This document shows positions 22,604 through 33,949 of a stretch of DNA of 64,000 nucleotides, piece by piece. The number at the start of each line of letters is the position of its first letter. The first letter of the stretch is position 1. The position numbers and the translations under genes were made by a program. Origin of the DNA: Hypericum androsaemum (Eukaryota; Streptophyta; Magnoliopsida; Malpighiales; Hypericaceae). The DNA lies in NCBI GenBank assembly GCA_963995505.1, contig OZ023198.1, positions 9,973,141-10,037,140 of the forward strand. Direction: 5' to 3'. The notes below the pieces were generated by a model. The model had not been told where the DNA came from and did no database searches. It worked only from the letters and a program-made list of their open reading frames with translations.

Positions 22604-23473
22604 CAATGTTTTAAAACCTGCGGTCCGACCAGTGGTAGGACCGGTCGAACTGCTACCCACTAACAATTCCGGCTCATTTTTCACCAGAAACCTGGGGAGA
22701 GGTTCGACAGCCAAATATCCATTCGGACCACCCGATTGGATGCCTCCGGGTGAACTGGTTCAACCAGAACAGAAAAAATGGAAAGTAAGAAGCGACCTAA
22801 TCTACTTCTACCCATCAAAATTAAAAGTAAAAAACGAAAATCTCTTTCCCTATCCTAATTTCAGTTGAGAAAGGCAAATTAATATAATTAAATAGAAAGG
22901 AAGTACGAGAAATCTGGGTAAAATGGGCGCATGGAAGGGTTAAGAAAAAAGATGATTAAATTTTTTTGGGTTGATTTTTAAAATATTCTTGGATCTAGAG
23001 AAAAAAAATTATAATTTTTTTTGGGTTGGTTTATGTAATGTTCTTGGTTACAGAGAAAGAAGATTATAGTTTTTTTTGGTTGATTTTGTAATGTTCTTAT
23101 TTAGAGAGAGAGAAGATTAAAGTTTTGGTTAGTTGGATGGAGCAAGAAATGGAGGTCAGGCACGATGGAGATTGGAGATGGAAAGAGGGGGACAGAGAGA
23201 GATTTTTTTTAGGGGAGGGGAGAGAGAGACTTGAAAAAGAAAGTGGGGAATAAAAAAGAGGAGAGAGATGGAGGGGTTTTTTCATTGATAAGGAAATAAA
23301 AAGTGAGTCCACTTCTCGTTGGGAACTGGGAAGTTTATGGAATTAAATGATAATATATTAATAACTTATTATTAATTTAAATAAATATATCCGGTCAGAC
23401 CGGTGAGTCGATCGATCTGACCGAAAAATTTGAAAAATCTGGATCACTCTCTGGTTCAGTTTTTAAAACATTG
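22604..23473. mobile_element. hAT-like element with GGTCNGACC ends, long form (870 bp)
   Basis: It starts CAATGTTTTAAAACC and ends GTTTTTAAAACATTG. The flanking 8-mers, ATTCATAA (22596-22603) and ATTCATCA (23474-23481), match at 7 of 8 positions. Subterminal GGTCCGACC/GGTCGAAC motifs are present at both ends. The interior has GA-rich tracts (about 23100-23280) but no recognisable gene. Length and layout match the copy at 51591-52464 (874 bp). Confidence 0.88.
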
Positions 23474-23499
23474 ATTCATCACTTTGGTGAAATTCTACT

Positions 23500-23550
23500 G
23501 TACCGCTTGGGTAACACAGCAACAATAATAAAGCCGCTTGGGCCTTGGAA
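23500..23550. repeat. 51-bp direct repeat, copy 1
   Basis: GTACCGCTTGGGTAACACAG through GGGCCTTGGAA matches 26050-26100 with two mismatches. The two copies flank 2.5 kb that holds the protease fragment, the second Pack-MULE-like element and a minisatellite. Confidence 0.9.
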
Positions 23551-23858
23551 TTTGGATTCAAGGGGACTACATAAAAACCATCCCCATGGTATGGATTAAA
23601 TATGGACCTTTAGATTTGGTCAAATTCTTTTTTTACAAATCTGATGGCCAGAATCTGTTGAGGGTATTTTCGAGTTTTTACCCAAACATACTCATTAAGG
23701 TTCCACCTTTTTTCTATATAATCCCATAACCCCCCCTCCCCCCTCCTTCCCCGCCGCTCTGCCCAACACCCCCTCCCCCCTTCTTCCCCGCCGCTCCCCC
23801 TCCTTCCCCGCCGCTCCCTCCTTCTTCCCCGCCGTAGTAGTGGAAGACGAAGAGAGAA

Positions 23859-24078
23859 GGCCGCGGCGGTGGTGGCAGAAGGCGCGATCGCAGTGGGCCC
23901 TGGCGGCGTAGTAGGGGAGAGTTCCCTTCTCCGCAAGGCCTTCTGCCGTTAGAGCACCCATCACCGGGTCGGAGTACCGGTGGTAGATGTCGAACCCGAA
24001 CGTCCCCAGCCCCTCGCACAACGAACTGCTCCAAACCAACACCATAACTGCTACTACCAGCTCTATCCGTACGATCAT
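23859..24078 (-). pseudogene. Aspartic protease (A1 family) first-exon fragment
   Basis: From ATG at 24078 the minus strand encodes a signal peptide (MIVRIELVVAVMVLVWSSSL) and then FGFDIYHRYSDPVMGALTAE and YYAARAHCDRAFCHHRR. This matches the start of plant aspartyl protease family protein 1-type enzymes (pattern F.FDIHHR.SDPVKG, then YYAAM.HRDR). After about residue 73 the match stops and the DNA becomes a run of CCCCTCCTTCCCCGCCG-type repeats (23730-23830). Neither catalytic Asp motif is present. It is a broken gene start; the second Pack-MULE-like element lies about 170 bp upstream. Confidence 0.8.
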
Positions 24079-24480
24079 CGTGGTCGCTGGTAGAAGCGGT
24101 TTGGCTCGATTCTAATTAAGGACGGGAATTTGTTAGAGCGGTTAAGTATCGAGTGGGGAAGAAGGAGGAAGGAGAAAATGACAAGGGAAGCGCGGGGGTT
24201 TGTGTTTGGGTTGCGTCGGCCACTCTCTCTGTTTTATTATAATTTAGGAAAAGTCCACTTAAGTACCCTGTGGTATCGCAAAAAATCAAGTCAGTACCCT
24301 GTGGTTTAAAATGTATCAATTGAGTCAAACTTATTCTAATTAAAATTAAATAGAGGCCCGGACAGCTGCCCGGACCCTACTCGACCTGCCCGAAACCTGC
24401 CCGGCCAACTTAATGTGCCACATCATCAAAACTGATGACATGGCAGTCTCTCTCTCTCTCTCTCCCCCCTCCTCCCCCTC

Positions 24481-24481
<1 letters not shown>

Positions 24482-24530
<49 letters not shown>

Positions 24531-24537
24531 GTCGTCG
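24482..24537. repeat. (CAT)n microsatellite
   Basis: About sixteen CAT triplets followed by CGT triplets, inside the MULE-like element. The poly-His reading across it is an artefact. Confidence 0.95.
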
Positions 24538-24597
24538 TCCCAAAAACCCACCCCGAGCGCCCCCGCTGCTACTCATGTATCATCCCCGCCGACGGTG

Positions 24598-24815
24598 ACT
24601 AATTCGGTGGCCACTCCCTCGCCCGCTGCCACTCCGGCCAGCTCCCCACCGGCCACAGCCCCAGTGAGCTCCCCACCGTGGCCACTCCCGTTCCTTCCCC
24701 AGCTCTGGTCGCCACCCCCACCATTGCTCCGGCGAGCTCTCCCCCTGCTCCTGCCATTGCTCCCGTTGTCGGTTCTCCGACACCATCCTTGAGCAAGGAG
24801 AAGAGCGAATCCCTA
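24598..24815 (+). pseudogene. Captured arabinogalactan-like (AGP) coding fragment
   Basis: One frame gives VATPSPAATPASSPPATAPV and SSPP; one base is then missing and the next frame continues VATPVPSPALVATPTIAPAS and SPPAPAIAPVVGSPTPS. The Pro-Ala-Ser-Thr composition with AP/SP/TP dipeptides is that of classical AGP backbones. The signal peptide and GPI tail are not seen, although KEKSESLSDAV follows. The fragment is GC-rich and enclosed by MULE TIRs. Because AGP sequence is low in complexity, the donor gene cannot be named. Confidence 0.65.
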
Positions 24816-25412
24816 TCCGACGCCGTCCAAATTAACCCAACGTCCTCAACACCGTCCAAATTAACCCAACGTCGTTGACGGAGGAAGAAGAAAGGGGAAG
24901 AGGAGAGAGATGGGGGAAGAAGAAAGGGGAAGGGGAGAGAGATGGGTCGTTGCCTCCTCCTCCATCAACCCCGAGAAGGCAGGATTCTCGGGGTGCGGCA
25001 TCATTTGGGTGATCCCCGCGCCTCCTCCTCGGTTTATACAGGACTGTAGCCCTAGACAGCGTTGAAGGTCGGTCCAGAGGGTTGGCCGAGAGGGCCTTCT
25101 TCCTCGTGAGCACATCGGAGAGAGAGAGAGGAGGAGGAGAAGGAACGAAGAGAGAGAGAGAGGAGAGGGATGATGGGTTTTTAAAATAATTTGTCCACGT
25201 GGCGCCACGTCATCAATAAATTCTGATGTGGTTGGTCCACGTGGTCGGGCAGGGCTCGGTCAAGAAGGGCAGGGTCCGAGCAGCTGCCCGGGCCTCTACT
25301 TGATTTTAATTGGAACAAGTTTGACTCAATTGATACGTTTTAAACCACAGGGTACTGACGTGATTTTTTGGAATACCATAGGGTACTTAAGTGGACTTTT
25401 CCCTTATAATTT

Positions 25413-26049
25413 ATACGTGCCAGTGTTGAGCTTCTGACCTTACCTTTGTTTCTTCACTTTTACCTTATCACGAGTCATTTATGAACTCATGATTTTTATT
25501 TTAGGGATATAATTGGTTGTTGGATTTGAATATTGTTTGATGGATATTTATTTCGGGATTTTTGCTGCTATTGTTGTTCCTAGATGAATGACACCAATAT
25601 TAAAGTAGAACGATACCAATATCCTAGAACGATGATACCAATATTCGAAAAAAAATAAAATCAATACATTCAAATGGTATACATTTTCACTTATAATGGG
25701 ATACCAATATTGGAGAAGATGAAAACCAATATCACGGTGGAATGAAACCAATATCATAGAAGAATGAAACCAATATCCGAGAAGATGGAAACCAATATCA
25801 TAGTAGAATGAAACCAATATCATAGTAGAATGAAACCAATAACATAGAAGATGGAAACCAATATCATAGTAGAATGAAATCCAATAGCATAGAAGATGAA
25901 AACCAATATCCGAGAAAATGAAAACCAATATTCCTATACTTGTATTTCCATAATTTGTATTATTTTGCTGATATATTTTTTAATTATTATATTTCTAATA
26001 TTACCCATATTCAGTAGAGATTACTCATGTTCCCACTGAATTTGAACCC
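25413..26049. repeat. Minisatellite of about 21-22 bp and flanks
   Basis: From about 25589 to 25937 roughly fifteen units of GAAACCAATATCATAGTAGAAT recur, with alternating forms CCGAGAAGATG and CATAGTAGAATG. The open minus-strand frame across it is a by-product. The remaining sequence to 26049 has no gene. Confidence 0.93.
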
Positions 26050-26100
26050 GTACCGCTTCGGTAACACAACAACAATAATAAAGCCGCTTGGGCCTTGGAA
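26050..26100. repeat. 51-bp direct repeat, copy 2
   Basis: This is the partner of 23500-23550. It is followed by the probable 5' leader of the PWWP gene (GA-rich sequence, 26101-26491). Confidence 0.9.
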
Positions 26101-26491
26101 AACCAGGAAGACCACGTAAGCGAAGCTTCTAGAGAAACCGCCGAGGAGGAGGAGAGAGAAGGGAAACAGAGAGAAAAAAAAAGATCAAAGAGAAATAGGG
26201 ATAGAAAAAAAATTAGATTTAAAACTTGAACCCTAATTTTAGAGGAACCGTAATGACGAATCCCCAAATCTGAATGGAGACCCGTTTTCCTCAATTCGGA
26301 TCCGCCGGTTTCCCTCGCTCCCGGACCGCCCTCCTCCTCCTCCGCTTCTCCCTGTTCTTCGCCGGCGGCTAGCCACAGGGGCAGAAGAAGAAGGAGAAAG
26401 AGAGACAAAAAGGAAGAGACTTTAGAGAGAGGAAGTGTTGCGAGCTTGTGGTTTGTGTGTTTCTAGAGAGAGGAAGGAGAGGAGGAGGGGC

Positions 26492-29400
26492 ATGGGTGGT
26501 CGGGGATCGGAGGGAGGAGGAGGGGGCGGGGGGATAGGGCCGATCGTGTGGGTGAGGAGGAGGAACGGGTCGTGGTGGCCCGGGAAGATAATGGCCCCCG
26601 GTGAGCTCTCCGAGTGTAGCTTGAGTTCCCCGAGGACCGGCACCCCGGTCAAGCTGCTCGGCCGGGAAGACGCCAGTGTGTAAGCTCTCGTTTTTCACTC
26701 TCGTTTTTTCTATTGAGAATGTGCAGTAGGGGAGTTTTTGTGTTTAGGTGACTGGTCTGGTTGCTTTGAGATGTGGTCTTCCGGGTTCCGTGGTTTGAAT
26801 CTGGTGTTTCTGGTTGAGAAGTGTGTTGCCGGAGCATTGGGGTTCTTTTGATATGCCGTGGCCCTTTTTCGGTTACTTTGAGTAGTTACAGATTAGCTGG
26901 TAGGAAATGCTTTTGATGGCCGACGCTGGTGGCCTTCCGATATAGCTTGTTGCTGGGAGTGTGGAAGGTATTGGTTGTTGATTAATATATTAAGGTTGTG
27001 ATCACACCCCAAAAAAAGGTAGGAATGTTGTGATTTGTGATACCATATAGCGAGGAATGTGAGAGGATAGTATACTGTTGCCTCGTAACCACAGAGACTT
27101 GTTATGTGAATACTTGTGTCGTAGTTGATGGGGAACTGCCTTGTCAATTCTTCTCAGAATGGTTTTTTTTAACTGATATTGTCAGTTTGTGGTTCTTGTT
27201 ATTGTTTGTTGAGAAGTAGCTCTATGATACATCCCAACTGTAAGTTGATTCATTTCCTAGATTTGTTGTTATCTTTCTATCTGTAAAAGTAGTATGCAGT
27301 TTTAATTTAATCATCGCCTTCTATCACATTTGATAGATGTTGCTATGTTATTCTTATTTGGTCACCTTCTGATTTGTGCTGGCTGAAATAAGATTTGCTT
27401 CTTCCTCTTAGGGATTGGTACAATCTGGAGAAGTCCAAACGTGTTAAGGCTTTTCGCTGTGGTGAGTTTGATGACTGCATTGAAAAAGCTGAATCTACCC
27501 ATGGCGCGCCAGTCAAGAAAAGGGAGAAATATGCACGTAGAGAAGATGCCATACTTCATGCGCTTGAGCTTGAAAAACAGCTCTTGGCAGATCAAGTGGA
27601 AGTGCCTGTGGCTTCTGATTCTTTGGCAACTAAATTGTCTGATTCTGAGAAGAAGAAGCTGCCTTCAATTCCTGTGGGATTGGGAAACAATTATCGGCAT
27701 ATTGGGACTACTAGATTTCCTCAAGCATCCAGAGGAGTAGATGTCGATATCCTAGATGAAACAGATGGCAGTCCTGTACATTCACCAGGGACTAAGCATA
27801 GCTACCAACGTACTTGGGAAGATGAGCATGCTGAAGCAACACCACGAATGAGAGGGTTGCGAGATTTGGGGCTGAGGGCTGCCCCTATAAAGCGAAAATA
27901 TTATCCTTTTGAGTCTGATATATCAATAAGAGATGATCACCATCGAGCTCCTTTCAGCAGTGCTCCCACGGATGGGAGGATGAGTTACACTAATGGTAAA
28001 AAAATTTACTGTTAAGGTGACCATATACATGGGATAGATGGAAAATTTTGTCAAGTATGTCGTAGTAGTCTGTCTGTTGTACATATACTGGCATTAGTGC
28101 AAGCTTGAAACTTGTTTTTTTTCATCTAACTGTGATATTGTTCCTAACGTTTCAGGTGATAAACAAATGGGATCTTTTGTCCGGTCGAAGAGATCTAGAT
28201 GTGTTTACTTTCCGAATGGTATAGATGATCCTTTTGATGATAAAGAAAATTCGTCTGATCAGATAAGAATGTTGCCCCAATTTGAAGGCAATGATTTTAA
28301 TGGCCGTCATGGTTCACTAAAAGAAGAAAACTCTTCTTTTGGAGTTATGGAAGATGAGGTATCCAATTATTCTCAATCAGATTCTTTGAGTTCCGAGTCC
28401 GATTCCTCTGAGACTGAACAAGACACTGATGATGATAGCACTGCTTCTTCAGGTGAGTCTTTCACTCTTCTTAAACAATTTGAATACGTAATTTGTGATT
28501 TTTCTTACCTCGCAACTTTTTTAATGCTCCTTCCAGTTTCAGAATTGTTGGCTTCGTGCACCATGATTTTATCTTCTAGCGTATATGCTCTCCGAACTGG
28601 AAATGGCCTGTATTTGCATTGTCCTCTAAGCCTATTTTTTTAGTACCACAAAAGAGAACTGCATTGTGAATGAAGTATCAAATTCGTCATAATTTTGATT
28701 TTTCCTTCTTATCGTAGCCTACAAGCTTCTTTTGGAAAACAATATTATTCTTTTTTCCCGACAAATAGTATTGGTTCAAGGAAAGATGAAGTCTGTTTGG
28801 AGTTTGAAGGATTAAGGAATTAAGTCGGGGCAAGTTATGCTAGATTTCTTAAATATCTTGGTCTGCTGAGAAAAAAATGGGATTTGTAATGGTATGTTAT
28901 GTTCAGCATCTTTCGCTTAATTTATAGGTGGCAGAGTTTGAATCTGAATAGTTCAGATGATTTCTGGTGCTGGAAGAATGATACTGTTGGCAGAGTTTTA
29001 TCCTTTTCATTGGAATGGACAACTTTGATCATTAGTCACCGTGTCCAAGTCCATTTTCTGGTGCAAGGTCATTTGGTTTTGTTGTTTTGCTGATGAAGGG
29101 GACTGCACCAATCGACTGCTAGTTTTGATGGTTTATGGACCATCGAAGCTGCATGCTGGTTTACGAGAATCGACTGATCACTAGTGTTATCATACTCCCA
29201 TTTTCTAGTTGTTGGGCGTTGGTCCGTTCTTGCTAAAAGCCAACTTGAAATTTGTTTTGGTGGTCAAAAACAACAAAAAAAATCAACTTGTTTTTTTTAA
29301 GGACCTACTCATTTCTGAGTGATCACTTTTCGTATAGTCACATATGTGATTAAAGAACTCTAATATTTGTGATCACTCTAATATGAATCATTTTTCACTG

Positions 29401-30745
29401 TCGTTATTAAAGAACAACTCTTGATGTGATTGTCCTGGTTCTTTCATCTCCTGCTATGTGCTAATGCAGAAGTGGCTCAAAGGATTCACTTTATGTCTTC
29501 TTATTGTGTGAAATATGCAAAAGTGGGTTGTTCTTTGTCAATTTTGTCTGCATTACTGGTATCTTTTTGTGGTCACATTATTGATCTATTTTAGCTGCAT
29601 TGGGAATTGTATGTACAGAATCAGAACCTGATGCTCTGCGACATCATGAAGCGCCAGGAAACCAGGAAAGTACTAGCAGTGAGGAGCCTGATGATTCACC
29701 ATTGTCCGGTGACATTGCCCATCTTTATCCTGATGATCCTTATCTTGCTACTGAAGCAGTGTATAAATGGCCATTGAAAGGGAAAAGAAATATTCGTTAT
29801 GTTACAAGAGAGTTCATGCCTGGAAACAATGGAGAATATGGTAGGCCTTCTCTTGGAACGTACAACGCTGCAAGGACAATGGGTCAGAGCGCGTACAGTG
29901 GTTTTCCACATCCACCACGATTTCCGAGCAGAGATCGTAATTTGATTGATTGGGATGATGAGACTTGGGAAGGGCGATCCAGTTTTAAAGGTCAGTGGGA
30001 AGATGGAAGGCAGTTCTTCAATCCTATATTTTACGGCGGCCACAATTTTGGTGGACGGCCAAGATCAATGCTGGTAGATGTGGATTTGAAGGTCCAATCT
30101 AGTTATCCACGAGAACGTGTCCCCATCATTTCCCTCTTAAGCAAGTTAAATGGTAGGGCGATTGTGGGGCATCCTATTCAGATTGAAGCCTTGGAAGATG
30201 GTTCATCCGAGAGTCTTATAATCCCCAAGGATGAATACCGTTTTGGTGAACCGGCTCTGTTTGATGGAAGTCCAACACTTACTTCATCATGGAAGACTGC
30301 TAGGAGAAGTAAATATCGGGTCCCACGTCCTCATGTTTCTTCTGTACTGGGTGGTGATGAGTCTAGTGATTTTCCATCACTTGCAGAGCAGGAAAGGCGA
30401 CTACCATTTAAGAAATCATTTCTATCAAGTCTTGGCCAAACTTCGAGCTTGCTAAGAAAAGGTTCCTCCCACAGTCCTCGGCCTTCATTGGATAGAAAGT
30501 TCCCAAGAAAGTCCTCAAAGAAAATTATCTTATCATCAAACCAAAAAACGAGAACTCTGTCTTCCATTGGTAGTCAGCACGGTTTCGGTACGAAGACTGT
30601 ACATGATACCCGAGGTTGTCAGATGGATGGACTAATTAAAGCCGAGACGTCTGGACCCACTACAGTGGCCTGCATACCCGTCAAGCTAGTATTCAGTAGG
30701 TTACTTGAGAAGATCAATAGACCACCGTCGAAAGCAGTTAGTTAG
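26492..30745 (+). CDS. PWWP-domain (Tudor/PWWP/MBT superfamily) protein, four exons, 739 aa
   Basis: The exons are 26492-26679, 27412-27995, 28156-28452 and 29595-30745, and the joined length is exactly 740 codons. Joins: GACGCCAGTGT|GTAAGC to TTAG|GGATTGG gives V-D-W-Y; AATG|GTAAAA to TCAG|GTGATAAA gives G-D-K; TCAG|GTGAGT to TTAG|CTGCATTG gives A-A-L. The PWWP domain lies at residues about 15-90 (IVWVRRRNGSWWPGKIM, with SWWP at 27-30, then DWYNLEKSKRVKAFRCGEF). PWWP modules bind methylated histone tails and DNA, so a chromatin-reader role in the nucleus is likely but not shown. The remainder is a disordered, acidic and Ser-rich middle (SDSLSSESDSSETEQDTDDD), a conserved block near SLLSKLNGRAIVGHPIQIEA, and the tail VACIPVKLVFSRLLEKINRP typical of this plant subfamily. 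The start is the first ATG upstream of the domain; a Gly run follows it. Confidence 0.93.
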
Positions 30746-32179
30746 CCGGTTGTGTAAAATAGGGTAGAGAGAGCAACTACAGATAGCATATGTACATTTT
30801 TACATGGGCACAGTGAGAAGGCTGATGCAATAAATTGCTGCTAATTTATCTGACAAGCATTCTGCAATGAAGCTTGTTTTCGTTAACCGACAGGGTAAAA
30901 TCTGCACGAAGCTGACGGTTGGGGGGCTCTCTGGAGCGGAGGTGTGTAGCACTGGGGATGTACTTGGTGGATGCCAGCCGGACTTCCCATCGCTGAAGCC
31001 GTAAGTTTCGATTTAGGCAGAGGTTGACTTAGTGAGGACATTACAGTGGAAGTAGGCAGATTTGAGTTTGGAACTCATAGAGGGTGTGTGTGTGTGCATG
31101 TTCTCTTATCAGCATGTCATTTTATTTATTTGTTTTTCTTGTTCTTACATTTCCAGTCTATAGAAGAAAAGGAGTCTTACCATTGTTGGAAATAAGTTTT
31201 AGACTTATTTCTTGTGCAGTTGGTGCAAGTTACACAACTTGTAGCTTAAGCTAATCAGCTCTTTTTAAATAAGATCCCCTCTTACAGGCCTCTAGATTTG
31301 CTTGATCTGTGTGAGATTATTCTTGCCATAATATGCTCAAATAAAATTGATGTGTGTTTAGATAGCAAACTTTGTCCGAGCTAGCTATTCTTCATCGACA
31401 AAGGGCAAAAGAACTTGATGAAATAGCGTCAAACAGACTGCAGAATTGTGGCATCTGATGAATTACATCAGTGAACTAAATCAGTTACACACTTAATGAA
31501 GCTTTGGAGCATTTGTAAGACCCATTATTGTAGATACCGGCTCCTCGAGAATAAGTGCAGAGAATAGAAATCCCCCTTCTTGTTGCTAATGCCAGAAAGC
31601 ATTTGAACAATGAGAGATTGCAACCTCGATCCAACTCGAACTTGAACTGAACCCAGGAATTTACGACTCGAAATGTTCGAAATGAGGTGTCTCAACCAGC
31701 AATCTGGAACCTCTTTTCCTTGAGCATTTGCCTCATTCTTTCTCGTATAACCAGTTTGGAAGCCTCTCAACTAGCCTTTCCTCATCCATTTTCTGCAGAT
31801 ACACAAGTGAGAAATTGAAATGGATCATTAAAAATCATGCAAACCACCTGATTCCTCTTTCAAGTTGATAATTCTAAATCTCGTTTCAATCAAAGTACTC
31901 TAGCACAAAGAGAGAAGAGTGAGTGAGCACAACAGGACAACTACCACTGACCTGATCAAAGCGCAGAGAGAGAGAGAGAGAGAGAGAGACCAATACTTGG
32001 GCTTCATCAGAATGCTACATAAACTTGGAGATGAACCCTTTCAACTGTTTGAACTGTTGAACATCCACTCACCATATATACATACGTTTGTGTTCAATTC
32101 TTGGTCTCCGAAGACGGATGAACACTTGACCGGACAACTCTATACAAAAGTTGAGAGCTGGAAAGAAAAGTATGTGCGA
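30746..32179. other. 3' region between convergent genes
   Basis: The stretch holds the PWWP 3' UTR and the downstream side of the CDC20-like locus. It has a (GT)n bit near 31086 and a (GA)n microsatellite at about 31964-31990. No further gene is seen. Confidence 0.5.
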
Positions 32180-33949
32180 TCAGCGAATGCGGCTGACATT
32201 CTGGAAGGGTTCTGGATTGGCCTTAGGAGCAGGCTTCGCAGCTTCGGGAACCACGAAGACGTTCCAAAACCTCATCGTCTCATCTCCAGCGCCTGTGGCT
32301 ACTGTGCAACCATCTGGACTCTGCATGAGAAATGTTCAATGGAACAGTTCAAAAGCAGCCCAGATAAGCCAAGTGAAATTGTTAAGCTAAGCTACCAATG
32401 CCGGTTTGTTTTGTTACCTGTACCATGTAAAGGACTCTAGAGGTGTGGCCGGTGAGCTCAGCCATCTTCACCATCGAAGGGTACTTCCACAATGTGAGCT
32501 GGTTCTGAGTAAACCCATGAGAGCTAAGAAGCTCTCTCTCGTTCTTGTTCCACAGAAGAGCACAGACTTGGGAACCAGTATCCACAGAGTTCAAGCAGGC
32601 TCCGGTGTGTGTATTCCAGAACTTTATGGTCCGGTCACCTCCGCCTCCTCCTGATGCCAGCAAGTTCCCTTGGAAAGGGCACCAAGCGAGGGCCTTCACC
32701 GCAGACGTGTGGTCCTCGAGCCTGTGAAGCCACTGAGTAGGCGAGTTAGAGGATGCCAACGACCTGTCCCATATGTGGATCAGGTTGTCATTGCCTCCGC
32801 TTGCTAGTTGTTTGCCTGAAGCTGACCATTTCAGGCCACAGACCTCCTCGGTAAGTCTCAACAATGTGTGATCTGATCCTCACATCATTATTTATGATTC
32901 GACAGTCCAATCCTCCGGTTGTAAGGATGTGGTTGTTCCAGGCCAATGATCCAACTCGGGAGCTGTGACCGCCTCCAAGTGTCCTCAGCTGCACAAGCAA
33001 TTCAAGAAATCGAACAAGTTAAGAGATAAGAAACCAAAGAATCTCAAGGCCTGTAATAAGGAATGGCTAGATTTGGCACATACCTGTTTGTTTGCCGCAG
33101 TATCCCACAACTGAACTTCAGAATTGTTCAAACCGACTTCGACATGACGTCCATCAGGAGCCCAATTGACACTGGTAACCGGTCCACTCTCGTCGTCAAT
33201 AGTGACAAGTTCCGAAGTCGCCCCGCTTGAAGCATCCCACAGATACACCGTGCTCCCCAGAGCAATGGCAATGACATTGCTGCCTCCCCAATCAAGCAAG
33301 TTGAGGTAGAAATCATCGACAATGTCAGGAGCATCCAATGTCCTCTCAGAAGTCTGCAAAGCCAAATAAATAACACAGTTCAGAACCCAACCTATCAACA
33401 ATTTTGGACCAAATTAACCGGATCCAACAAATTAACAGGTAATTAGGCGAAACCAACAACCCTCGAGAAGCCACACAGAAATCTAACAGGATTAAACAGG
33501 GTATCTGACCTGAGGAATATGTCTTAGTGGCTTAGTCGGCTTCGGCTGCTTCTGAAAGACCACTTCTGTGATCGACTCGACAGGAGCTGGGGGCCTGCTC
33601 TTGAATGCCAAGATCCTGGTCCTGTTCATGTTCAGCGCCTCCGCAAGGTGCTTCCGGAACGCCTCCCTCCCCGGAGAGAGCGCATCCGGGTTCTCCTTCA
33701 CTTTCTCACCCTCCGTCATCATGTACCGCGCGAAGTCCATGTCCATGGCCGACCTGTTGGGAATAAACCTGTCCAACTGGTCACAGATAACAAAAACCAA
33801 ACGGATGATAACCCAAGATCCGATCTTTATCCGTAAAGTTGCAATCTTTACACTCGAAAAATCGGATCCTTACACTCTCTTTCGAGTTCCTCCGGGGGAG
33901 GATCTGTTCTCGGAGAGGGGACCGGGACCGTGGGGGAACCTGCATCCAT
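32180..33949 (-). pseudogene. CDC20: CDC20-like APC/C activator with a frameshift
   Basis: CDC20 proteins activate the anaphase-promoting complex through an N-terminal C-box, a WD40 propeller and a C-terminal IR tail. Exon-like pieces: 33776-33510 (LDRFIPNRSAMDMDFARYMM to LRHIPQ), 33353-33084 ([20 protein letters not shown] to WDTAANKQ), 32988-32418 ([17 protein letters not shown] to SRVLYMVQ) and 32320-32180 ([19 protein letters not shown] to the tail RIR, then TGA). All have consensus splice sites and phase 0 joins except the third, which is 571 nt. There the family sequence TYRGHTQEVCGLKW is represented by TYRG|EVCGLKW with 11 nt missing (near 32848), which shifts frame and leads to early termination. 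Both sides are otherwise well conserved, so the break is recent. A first exon is probable (ATG at 33949, MDAGSP), but its junction to the second is unresolved. Several normally invariant positions also differ ([15 protein letters not shown]). Confidence 0.87.

Larger units (their letters stand above)
24246..25403 (+). mobile_element. Pack-MULE-like element with AGP-like insert (1,158 bp)
   Basis: Terminal inverted repeats of about 150 bp start AGGAAAAGTCCACTTAAGTA on the left and, reversed, GGGAAAAGTCCACTTAAGTA on the right. They stay alignable through GTACCCTGTGGTTTAAAA and CAATTGAGTCAAACTT to the GCCCGG-rich part. The 9-bp TSD TTATAATTT is perfect (24237-24245 and 25404-25412). These are MULE hallmarks. 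There is no transposase. The interior is GC-rich, unlike the flanks, and carries an arabinogalactan-like coding piece (24598-24815) and other GC-rich sequence of unknown origin (about 24950-25110). Confidence 0.92.

Noticed and set aside
24413..24598. 61-codon frame with a poly-His run
   Set aside because: It comes from the CAT microsatellite inside the MULE-like element.
25548..25928. 126-codon minus-strand frame with repeated DIGFHLL
   Set aside because: It is a translation of the 21-22 bp minisatellite.
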